DNA of 64,000 nucleotides from Chlorella sorokiniana (lineage: Eukaryota > Chlorophyta > Trebouxiophyceae > Chlorellales > Chlorellaceae): contig CP084611.1 in NCBI GenBank assembly GCA_025917655.1, positions 3,720,001 to 3,784,000 of the forward strand, written 5' to 3'. Position numbers and translations under genes: made by a program. This document shows positions 34,137-43,700 of this stretch, in pieces. The notes beneath the pieces are model-generated. The model did no database searches. It was not told the DNA's origin and saw only the letters and a list, made by a program, of their open reading frames with translations. Position 1 is the stretch's first letter, and each line of letters opens with the position of its first letter.

Positions 34137-37100
34137 TCAACCAAGCACTGGTTTCCGAGAAGACGTGTCAGGAATCAGCGGGGAACAACAATCAGTTGAT
34201 GATGAGTAGGGTAACAATTCGAATGGGGCAACCAAGGGTTGCCTGCTACTGCCGCTCGACGTCGGGGCCATCTGCCGCGCTGTTGCCGTGGCCGTCGGCA
34301 AACGTGACGTGCCTGAGCCCCTGAAGCAGGTGAGCCGGCTCGGAGACAGAGTGGCGCAGCACCCTGGCGCTGCCATCCGCGCTGGCAGCTCCAGGCCTGG
34401 CCGGGGCTGCGGCTGCGGCGCGCTGCTGCCATCCCCGATGTCGCTGCTGCCGGAGCGAAGCACCGAGCCCAGCCGGGGGCTCAAGGAGGGACGGGGCGAG
34501 GGCTGAAGGCCGCCTGCAGGGCGGACAAGATGCGCCGGGGGCACCGCCAGCGACTGCAGCATGCTGTGGGTCCACCCCGCCTGCGGGCTGGCCCCACCCA
34601 GCTCATACGAGCCGCCCTCCCCCGCCCGCGGCGACTGGTGCGGCGTGGGCGCAATGTCTGTGGCCCTGCGGAGGGTAGGGGCGCGAGGACAGGTGGGCCG
34701 TGTGTGTGAGGGGGTCCGACAGCGAGGCCAGGGGTGTCCCGTTCCCGGCCGTGCTCCCAGCTTTCAGCTCACCTCCACCACCCGCTGCCGGCCGCGTGGT
34801 CCAAGTCCTTGCGCGTGATGATGCCCAGGCAGCGGCAGCGCCAGTCCACTACGCACAGGTGGCGCAGCGACAGCGACAGAAACAGGTGGTGCACGCGGTC
34901 GGCGGGGGTGTGGGGGCGCACTGCGCACGTGGGGGAACGAGGGCAGGCGCTGGTCTGCGCATCAGAACCCCTTCCCTGGCAGCTGTCGCACAATCGGCAG
35001 CCGCGCATCGAACATTTGCGGGCTGTAGCAAGCTGCGAGGCGCAAGGCGGCATGGGCGGCGCAGCAGGCACGCCGCGGCGCACCCGTGGTGGGAGCCAGG
35101 TTCATGAAGGGGGCGAGGTTGAGGTAGGCCACCCGCCCGCCCTCCAGCTCCCCCTCCGCCGCCGCCGCCGCCGAGTCGAGCACGTCGCGCTCGGGCAGCG
35201 CTGCGGCCCCGCGCGAGGCGTCCAGCGTGGGGAACCCCCCCCCGCGATGCCCAGGCTGGTGGCGGGGCCCAGCTGGCCCAGCAGCCCGCGGCGGCTGGGG
35301 GTGGTGCGGTAGCCGGAGCCGCCGGCCTGCGCCGCCGCCTGCATCTCCAGCGCCAGCGCCTGCTCAAAGGCCGCCGCGTTGTGCCGCGCGCTGCTGCACA
35401 GGTAGCGGCCGCGCTCGTCGCAGAAGGCGCCGTGGCGCAGCAGCACCAGCAGCTGTTGGTGTTGCGTTGGGTGGGGGATGAGAAGGGGGGTGGGGGTGGG
35501 GGTGGGGGTGGGTGGGGGCGCGCGCGGGAGAGGCAGTGTCAGCAGCTGGTGGTGGGTGCAGCACCGCCCAGCTCGCTCCCTGGCACCCATCGATACCCAG
35601 GACACAACAAGCAGTGGGAGCAGCGCATCGCCCCGCAGGCCCACCTGGCTGCGCAGCACCAGCCCCTGCAGGCGCCCGCTGGCGCGCCCCAGGCCGCCCG
35701 GGTCGACGGGCCGCCCGCGCTGCGCCTTGCCCGGTGCCAGCACTGGGAAGCCGTTGTGCGTGGTGCGCCTCAGCGCCTGCAGCACCACGCGCGCGTGCTC
35801 CACGGGGGCCAGCCCCACCACGGGGCTGGCCATCACGCCCTCCGCGGTCTGGCCGCGCAGCGCGTGGGGCGGCTCCTGCCGCAGGTAGTAGCAGGGCGCT
35901 GCGCCGCTGTGCAGCTCCGCCTCGTACAGGCCGTCGGGGTGCAGCCAGTGGGCCACCCAGTTGGACACAATCACCGCGGCAATCACCCCAAACAGCAGGT
36001 CTGCACGCGAGGGTGGGTGGGCGGGTGGGTGGGGAGGTGTCGAGGGCGGCGGGGGCGCGGGTCCTGGCGCGGGTTAAGGGTCAGCATGGCAGCAGCGCGT
36101 GGCCACAGCAGCGACCATCTGCAGCGGCTGCGAGGGTGCGGGGCCACAGCAGGCGGGCGCAGCTGGGAGTAGCAGCACCCCTGCGCCTGCCAGGCACGCC
36201 CCCTCGCGGCCCGCGCCCCACCTATCCCCCGGGTGCCCTCGATCACGATGACCACCAGGCTGATGCTGGAGCGGAAGACGGCGCCCAGCATGGCTGTGGC
36301 GCCCACCAGCGGTACACCCCGGCCGCACGTTCCACCACGGCGGCAGCACCTCCATCGCCAGCAGGCCCAGCAGCACGCCCAGCGCGCTGCCAACCAGGAT
36401 GCAGGGCCTGTGGGGAGGAAGAAGGGCGGTGGTGTGTGTTTGTGTGTGTGTGGGGGGCATGCCGGCTCGATTGGTGTCTGGCCTCAGGGGCGGGCGACGC
36501 TTGGTGGGTGGCCCATCGCTGCAGGGATGGCCGGCCCCAACCGCGCTGCCGCCACCTCTCCCTCCTCACATGAACAGGCCTCCTGCACAGCACCACGCAC
36601 CTCATCTGAGTGGCATGCTGCCATACAAGGCGCAGCAGCCAGCCAGGTCGGGCACGCGTGCATGGCGCAGCCCAGGACGGCAGGGGCGCTCGGCGTGCCG
36701 CCGCTCACCGGGGACGATCAGGTTGGAAGCCAGCAGGAAGAGGGCCAGGTACGTGGCCATCAGCAGCGCCAGCGACAGCACTGTGTAGTAGCAGGGGACG
36801 GCCAGGGAGCAGAGCTGCGACGGGGAGGGCGGGTGGGTGGGCGGGGGGTGGAGTGCTGGGGTGGGGGTGGGGGTGGGGGCAGCGGGACGCGCCGTGGCGT
36901 CATGCGCTGGCCAGCACGGCCGTGGTCAGGGGTGTCCTAGCCAGCCAGGGCATGGGGCTGCACCCTGCCATGCGGCCATAAAGCAGCAACCCCCAAAATG
37001 AAACACACACCCCCACACACGCACGCCCACACCCACCTGGTTGTTCACCGGCTCCGCCTCGCTGCCCAGGGACAGCAGGCTGCGGATGACCCACACCGAG

Positions 37101-38698
37101 CTGCCCATCAGCCCGGTGGCCAGGTCGTTGTACTGCCCCTCGCCGCAGTTCCAGCGCACGGTGTCGGCGGCGTCCCACCCCTCGGGCACCGCCAGGCACG
37201 TGCCCGCGGCGGCGGGCAGCACGGTGAGCGCGGCGGCGGTAAGGCCCGCGGCGGCGGCGCCCTCCGCCAGGCGCCAGGTCACGCCCGGGTGGCGCCGCCG
37301 CCACGTCAGGCAGCGCCGCTTGCCCAGGTTGAAGAGCGCCCCCAGCAGGGCGCCCAGCGCGGAGACGAGCACCAGCAGCGGCAGCTGCACCAGCCACTCC
37401 AGGTTGGTCAGCGGGCTGATGCCGCGCAGGGACAGCATGCCCGACTGGGAGCGCGGGTGCAGCTGCGCCAGCGTGAAGCACGCCACCGAGGCGCACAGGA
37501 AGCAGCGCCAGGCCAGCTTGCGGCTCCACACGCTGGTGGCCTCCTCCAGGGCAAACAGCACGCCGCCGATGGGCGCGCCAAACGCGGCGGCCAGCCCAGC
37601 CGCAGCCCCCGCCGACACCAGCTCCCGGTGGTCGGCGTTGCTGAACAGGAAGTCCTCGGCGGCGGCAGCGCGGCGGCGGCCGCCTGCAGCTTGCCCGCGG
37701 CGGCGGCGCGGCGGTGCAGGTTGAGGCGGCGGTAGAGGGAGTGCTCGGCGTGGCACACGAGGGAGGCGAGGCAGGCGCCGATGTGGACCATGGGGCCTGG
37801 GGAAGAGGGTGGGGGCGCGGTGGGCACGTGGGCCAGGGCAGCAGCAGCAGCAGCAGGCCCACATGTGCGGGTGCGGCTGCGCGGGTGCCACCCCCCACCA
37901 GGCCCCCCGCCTGCGCCCCTCACCCTCCATGCCCAGCGCCAGCCCCGCCAGGCGCGAGGCGGGCGTGCCCAGCATCTTCGTGAGGTACACGCGGAGGGAG
38001 AGCAGGCCGTGGATGGCGTTGCCGTTGAGCAGCGCCATGACCAGGGCCACGCCGCCGCCCGCCGCCCGCGGCGCCCAGCAGGCCACCGCCAGCGTGGCGC
38101 CCCACACGGCGGCGACGCTCACGCCCAGCATGGCCAGCCACACGAGCGGCAGGCCCTGCAGCCGGACCAGCAGCCGTGCCAGGAGGGCGCTGCCGCCTCC
38201 GCTGGGGGTGTTGTGAAAGAGCCAGTCGAGCAGCGCGTTGCGGCGGTGTTCGGCGAACTCTGCGGCGCCCTGCATCGCCGCCGCTGATAGGCCAATGAGC
38301 AGTCCTGACACCAGGGTTGCGACCAGCTTGGTGGCGGTGGATCCAGAATACCTGCGGCAGGGCCCCACGTGGGTTTCACGGGAGAGTGAAAGCGATGCAA
38401 GGGTGTCCAGGGCTCAAGAATCACGATTGTCAGACGTCGCTACCGTGGCGGGGCGCAGCGCCAACTCCCAAGGCGCTCACCCGTACAGGCGCCGCCTTTG
38501 CAGCGTCGCCTGCTGAGACTGCTTCTCCAGAAACACGCTGTTAACGGGCATTTCGTAGTCGAGGCTCTCGGTCGTGCCGGCTTCCGCCGTCATGGGCCTG
38601 CCCCGCAAAGCGGGCAGGCCTTCAGAAATCAGCAAGGGCGCATGAAGACTGCCAACCCCTCGGCCGTTCCTGCCAGCAGCCGTCCCTGGCGTTGACAT
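34137..38698 (-). CDS. CLC-family chloride channel/transporter with CBS domains
   Basis: Anion channel or H+/anion exchanger. Exons on the minus strand: 38698-38481, 38351-37924, 37796-37037, 36814-36709, a 13-nt microexon 36582-36570, 36407-36222, 36000-35645, 35452-35084, 34920-34773 and from 34665. The N terminus has SLDYEMPVNSVFLEKQ. The helix D motif is GGGVALVMALLNGN rather than GSGIPEVK. The gating Glu survives in GMEGPMVHIGACLASL, and helix H reads AAFGAPIGGVLFALEEA. The microexon supplies GGLFM of GLF-P. Helix O/P reads SISLVVIVIEGTRG. CBS1 is near MASPVVGLAPVEHARVVL and THNGFPVLAP; CBS2 ends SLRHLCVVDWRCRCLGIIT. The 34137 stop is in frame with the last exon, but a frame one base over, ending at 34246, also looks coding. 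Single-base slips occur in three exons. Confidence 0.9.
35481..35518 (+). repeat. TGGGGG minisatellite in a CLC intron
   Basis: Five or so successive G-runs of four to six bases separated by T form a short minisatellite on the plus strand, in an intron of the minus-strand CLC gene. A similar array lies near 36850-36880. Four or more G-runs can form a quadruplex. Confidence 0.7.
36570..36582 (-). other. 13-nt microexon of the CLC gene
   Basis: The minus strand has acceptor TGTGCAG at 36589-36583, then 13 bases, then donor GTGAGG. The preceding exon ends with one base of a codon (CCCG at 36709) and the next begins with one base completing a codon (36407). Only with these 13 bases included does the product read VPGGLFMPCILVGSALG, restoring the conserved CLC GLF-P motif; skipping it breaks the frame. 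Confidence 0.85.
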
Positions 38699-38921
38699 TG
38701 CAGAAGCCCGCCTCCTACGCTACGTGAGAGAGCGACACCCCTGGAACATCATGCATGGGCAACCTACAGCTATTGATCTTGCGAAATAGCACAATGTGCA
38801 TCCTCTTGGCCCACCCCGCCAGCTGGTGCTGCACAATGCTACAACTGGGAAGTACAACATTTGAAGCGACGATGCAGTGCAGGCGTGATTAACATGCACA
38901 CAGGTGCCATGAAGCGCTGGA

Positions 38922-40475
38922 CTACCCTGCCGCCGGCTGCTGCTGCTGCTTCTGCCCCGCCGCGCCATCGTCGCCGCCGCCCGCCTTGTACTCTGCACAA
39001 ATGTGGGTGGATGCAAATGCCGCTGGTCACCCCCTGAGGTTACACCTCAAGAGTTGCCACACACAGATGCAGTGCAATGCTAGCAGGGTCACGGCAGCTG
39101 CAGCGCCCACCCTTCTTGAGCTCCCACATGTCCTTGTACGGCCCGCGCAGGTTCTTCACCGCAATCTCGCCCAGCACCTCCTTCAGGTGCTGCGTCGGCT
39201 GCACCGTGTCCTTCTGCAGCTGCGGGAAGCTCCACCGCGGCTGCTTCTCAAACAGCCTGCAGGGAAGGGTTGCCGGGCCGCATTTCTCTGGTGGCTTGGA
39301 GGGCACAGGGCACGGTAGGAGCGCCCGCGGCAGGCACTGCAGGCCCCTGGCCGCGGCAGAGCCCACCTGAAGAGTATGGCGGTCAGCGCGTGCGCATCCA
39401 TGCGGTCCCGCTTCTCGGCCACCTCCTTGCGCTTCTGACCGATCTGCGGGGGCGGGGAGGGCACCAAAGCGTGTATGCGCACCAGGGCCAGCACACGTGT
39501 TGACCTCCTGGAGAAGCGACCCGACCACCAGGCCAGGGCGATCGTTGCCGCTGCGCAGCCGCCACCCCCGGGCAGCAGGCCTGCCCCCGCCCTGCCCCGC
39601 GGCCCACCTGCACCGTGGAGGGCGCCCCCACCACCTTGGTGTCCTGCAGGTACTGCACGGTGCGCGACTTCACCGCAGCCGCCTGGTGCCGCTCCCGCGA
39701 CAGCCGCCGGTACTCGGGGTCCAGGACCACGCGGCCGCCGCCCGCCCCCACGCCAGCCCCGGCAGGACCCTTGCGCGCCACCTCGCAGTCAAACTTCTGC
39801 CACACCTTGCCCTCCGCAGCTGCAGGAGGGGCGGCGGGCAGCGACGGTCACCCCCGGGACGAGGTTGCAGCGGAGCAGGGCCATGCCGCCCGTCCGACTC
39901 GCGACGAGCGGACAAGCCCGCACTCCTACCTAGCTGCCCGCCTTGGTCTGAAAAGGCAAGCATGGGGTCGGCAAACTTGGTGGTGTTCTTCATCACAAAG
40001 TCCTGCGGGATGCCCTGGGCAACCGAGGCTGCAGTGCGGGGGTGAAGGGCGGGCGCAGCAGGGACACCAGTCGTAAGGCGAATCAGGGATTTGCTCAGCA
40101 GCATGTCCATGGCACGCAATCACTGTGTTACTTTTGGCTCCAGGCCGCCTCACACACGCACGATCTAGTTGCAGCTGGTATTGCGTCCTTGTGGCGCCCG
40201 ACTCGTCTGCGGCTTGGACCAAGCGCAGGGTGGCCAGCTTGCGCCCTGTGGGTTCCCCCCGTTCCACGCTCTGCTCACAACATGCCTTCCACCGTTTCGC
40301 AACAAAATTGGGGACCTGCAGGGACACAAACAAGCGATTGCGGAAGGAGGCGGCTGACGGATCACTTGGGGACGACGCCGACACCATTTACCTTGACGAG
40401 CCAGAGCTTTCTGTGGGCTGAGTCCGTCAGAAGTGCTTCCTGCGGGTGCCAGACCTCTTCTGCCTCTGACGCCAT
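38922..40475 (-). CDS. Transcription initiation factor IIF subunit beta (RAP30)
   Basis: Small subunit of TFIIF, which binds RNA polymerase II and helps it join the preinitiation complex. Seven exons translate cleanly to 280 residues: 40475-40392, 40315-40162, 40028-39930, 39819-39608, 39443-39367, 39256-39111 and 38992-38922. The N-terminal dimerisation domain opens with KLWLVKVPNFVAKRWKACCE and has RKLATLRLV and QYQLQLD. The middle part has QDFVMKNTTKFADPMLAFS and DPEYRRLSRERHQAA, and the C-terminal winged helix reads RMDAHALTAILFRLFEKQPR then LKEVLGEIAVKNLRGPYKDM and WELK. A short Gln-rich tail (QKQQQQPAAG) ends at TAG 38924-38922. The start at 40475 was chosen because the short first exon carries KLWLVK, the conserved strand that precedes VPNF, joined across a GTAAAT donor. 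All junction phases agree. Confidence 0.95.
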
Positions 40476-40789
40476 AGTGTGGGGTAATAAGCTGCAGGGG
40501 AAGGCTGAGCCCGATCGCAAGTTGACCTCGTGAAGACATCAAGTGCAGCACTATCGGTCGGTTTTGAGGAGGCCAGCGACGTATGCCAGCTGGCCACAGC
40601 ATAGCCCAGCAGTGTTTCGCGGGCACTCCTGGACGCATCCCAGCGCCGTGCACCGTGTTTCTCACGCTTTGAACATGTTACGAATGCCGATTAGGGGTCC
40701 CCCATGCAACCGGCATTGTTAGCATGGGGAGCCCTTCGCCGTTCGACCAGCACTGAAGCGCGCCCACCTGAGCTTCTAGGACAATAAAT
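40476..40789. promoter_or_regulatory. Divergent promoter region, TFIIF beta and VPS13-like genes, with hairpin
   Basis: The 314-bp spacer separates divergent starts. It contains a perfect 8-bp inverted repeat, CCCCATGC at 40700-40707 and GCATGGGG at 40722-40729 with a 14-base loop, and overlapping arms AATGCCG (40683) and CGGCATT (40711). No TATA box was seen; AATAAATA directly precedes the VPS13-like ATG. Confidence 0.45.
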
Positions 40790-43700
40790 ATGTTGGGGGT
40801 TGTTTTGGTCTACCTTGCGTACGCCGCTGCCGCAGGAGCGGCAGTGGGCGCGATCGGCTATGTGGCAGCTGGACGGTTCAGCCTCGTTCAAAGGTTGCTG
40901 GCCACCCTGATGAGCAGGACGCTCGATAGAATTGCCGACAGCGAGCAGGCAACCTACTCCGTGACCCACACTGACACAGGCGCGCTGGCTGTTTTGGCAG
41001 CACGCGGGCGGCGGCAGACCTCTGCGGAAGCAGAGCTCGGGCTGCCCTGTGGTGCATGGTGTCATTGGGGTACATGTGGACCTGTGGTTGGCTTGTGCCA
41101 GATCAAGAATGCTGTGCCTGGGCCCCGTACGAGCATCGCTGCAACCACAGCCGTTGCCGCACAGCCCTGCGACTCTGTCATTCCCCCGCCTTCTTGTCCA
41201 TCTGCGGCCTCTGCCTGCTGCCAAACAAGGTTCCCATCCCTTCCCCCAATTTGCAGGCATCGTCGCCACCGGCATTGCGGTGGGGCAGCATGTGCTGCAG
41301 CACACGGAGTTTGGCGGCACGAGAGCCAGCGCCGCCTCAATCCAGCGGCTGGAGCTGCGCATGCCCTCGCTCTCACGGCCCCTCGCGCTGCAAGCACACG
41401 GTGTGCGCCTTGCGCTGCACCAAGTGCAGCTGCCCACGGTGAGTGGTCGGGCACTGGGCGCAGCCGCTCGCCCCCGGCCGCAGGGGCGCTGCGCCGGCAG
41501 CTGGTGTGCTGGCAGCTGCTGCATCCAGAAGAACCTGTGTTGGTGCGCCCTGCTGCCTGCAGCCTGTCGCGCCTGAGGTCCGAGCAGCACAGGAGGAGGC
41601 GGAGCAACTTGCCGACAAGGCGGCCCGGCTGGCGGCGGTGGAGGAGCTGCTGTGGGGGTCGCCGCAGGGCGGCCAGCGGCAGCCGTCGCGCTGGAACCCC
41701 GCAAGTGGGTGCTGCCCCGTCGCTCGCGCCGATGTTTGGGTGCAGGCGGCTGTTGCAGATGGGCTGCCTGCACATCCCTTGCATCTGCCCCCTGCATACC
41801 ACCGTTGCCTGCCCCCAGCGCTGGTTGCATCCACCTCCCGCCACCCCTCCCTGCCGCCGTGCAGGCGGGCTGCTCAGCCGGCTGCAGGCGCGTGTGCTGC
41901 AGCGCATGCTGGCGGTGGGGGTGCAGTACGTGCAGGTGGAGGTGGCGGATGTGGAGGTGCAGTACTGCCAGGTGGGTGCGGGCGGTTGCCCGGGGGTGGA
42001 GGGACGCAGCATGCGGACCAGGCCGCTGCTCAGACTGGCTGCTCGTTGTGCCCGGGTGTCGATGCACCCACCGTGTGCCACCCGCTGACATGGGCATGCG
42101 TGCTGTGCAGTATGGAGAGCCGGGCCGCGGCCAGCAGCCAGCTACTTGCAAGGCGCCGACGCCGCCCGCCTGCGCATACGCGGCCTGACGCTGCTGCCGC
42201 AAGGCAGTGCGGTGGAGGGCAGCAGGCGGGCGGCGGCGGTACGGCCGCCAGCCGGGCCCAGGCTGGCGGGGGCCCGAGGCGACGACCCCTTCCGTCTCCA
42301 GCTTGCACACGCCGCCGCCGCCGTCAGAAGGTGGCGTTGCGGCCGCCGCGGCGGCCCCAGACGTCGCGGCCGCGGCCGCCGCTGCAGCTGAGGACCAGCT
42401 GTCGTGGCGGCAGGCGCTGCTGCAGCTGCCGCAGCTGCTGTGGGCCGGGGTGGCCACCGACCGCCCCTCCTCCACCCGCCTCACCATCTCTGGGGTCAGC
42501 CTGTCGCTCATCACCTTCCCCACCACCTGGCGCGGCTTCCACGCCGCTTCTGCAGCCGTGGCGGCGGCGGCGGCGTCACAAGCCGCCGCCGCAGCCGGCC
42601 TTTTGCCTTTCGCCGGGCGATCGCCCGGCATAGCACAACAGCGCGAGCGGCCCAGCCCTGGCAAGCGGCGGCGAGCCAGGGTGACTGCCGAGCGTGTGGG
42701 CCCGCCGCCGCTGCAGCCTGCCCGCCAGCAGCATGCGCAGGACGTGCAGCAGCTGCCGCCGCCGTCGCAGCAGGATGGCGGCGGCGGCGCCTCCGCAGAC
42801 TGCTGGGCGCGGCTGGCGGGCGCGCCGGCCGAGGAGCACATCCTGTTCCGTCAGTGGGAGGCCTGCGTCACGCTGTGCCTGCTACCCCCGGCTCCGCCGC
42901 GACCCCCCGCGGCGGCAGCTGGGGCGGCCGCTGCAGAGCGGGCCGCTGCCGCAGCAGCGCCGCCACCCCCGCCGGGCCTGCCACCCCAGGCAGCAGCGTG
43001 CCGCCCGCCGCCGACGGCCCCGCGGCGCCGCCGCCTCTCGGCTTTGGCGGGCCTGCGCTGTCGGGCGGCAGCGGGGATGCCAACGGCGGCCTGGCGTACC
43101 GCCAGAACTCCTCCCTGAGCCTGGGGGAGGCGCAGTACGATTCCGACCTGGAGGACGAGTCGCCGCGGTCGCCGCACCGCGGCGGCGCTGCCTTTGGCTC
43201 CCCCCAAGGGGCCAACGGCCACGCGCCGCCAGGCAGCTCCCCCGCCCCTTGACCGCACCAGCATGGTGCTCACCGAGGAGCACACGATTGTCACGCCAGC
43301 GGAGCGCCTGGCGTGGCGTGCGGCCACGGCCGGCGGCGGCGCTGGCCCCGACACGAGCGCAGCGCCAGCGGCGGCGCCCGCCACCGTGCCCTGCCCAGCA
43401 TCTCCGAGGATTGGCAGCATGCGGGCGCCGCGGCGGCAGCCGCCTCTGCCGCTGCCGCCGCCGCCGCGCAGCACCCTCAGGACGAGCACCAGCCGCCGCC
43501 GCAGCGGCACCCTGCAGAGGCTGCCGTCGCCACCACCGACCGCACGGCGGCCACCGTGGCTGCCGGGCGGCAGGCTGCGGCCACGGCTGCTGACCTGGCG
43601 TCCGACGCGGCGGGGGCGGCGGCGGCGGCGCGGCGAGCGGCGGTCCCGGCTCGCTGCTGCTGGACGTTGCTGTGTCGCTCAAGGCGCTGGTGCCCGAGCT

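Noticed and set aside
40125-40421. 98-residue plus-strand frame opposite TFIIF beta
   Set aside because: It overlaps well-supported minus-strand exons and lacks similarity or its own splice context.
40690-40785. tRNA-like look on the minus strand (AGCTCAGGTGG resembles an A box)
   Set aside because: No acceptor stem, anticodon stem or proper B box can be paired; the symmetry is an ordinary inverted repeat.
40691-42841. A 716-residue open frame on the minus strand opposite the start of the VPS13-like gene
   Set aside because: Its composition is a reverse-strand shadow of GC-rich coding sequence, it has no family similarity, and the plus-strand exons with splice signals explain the region.
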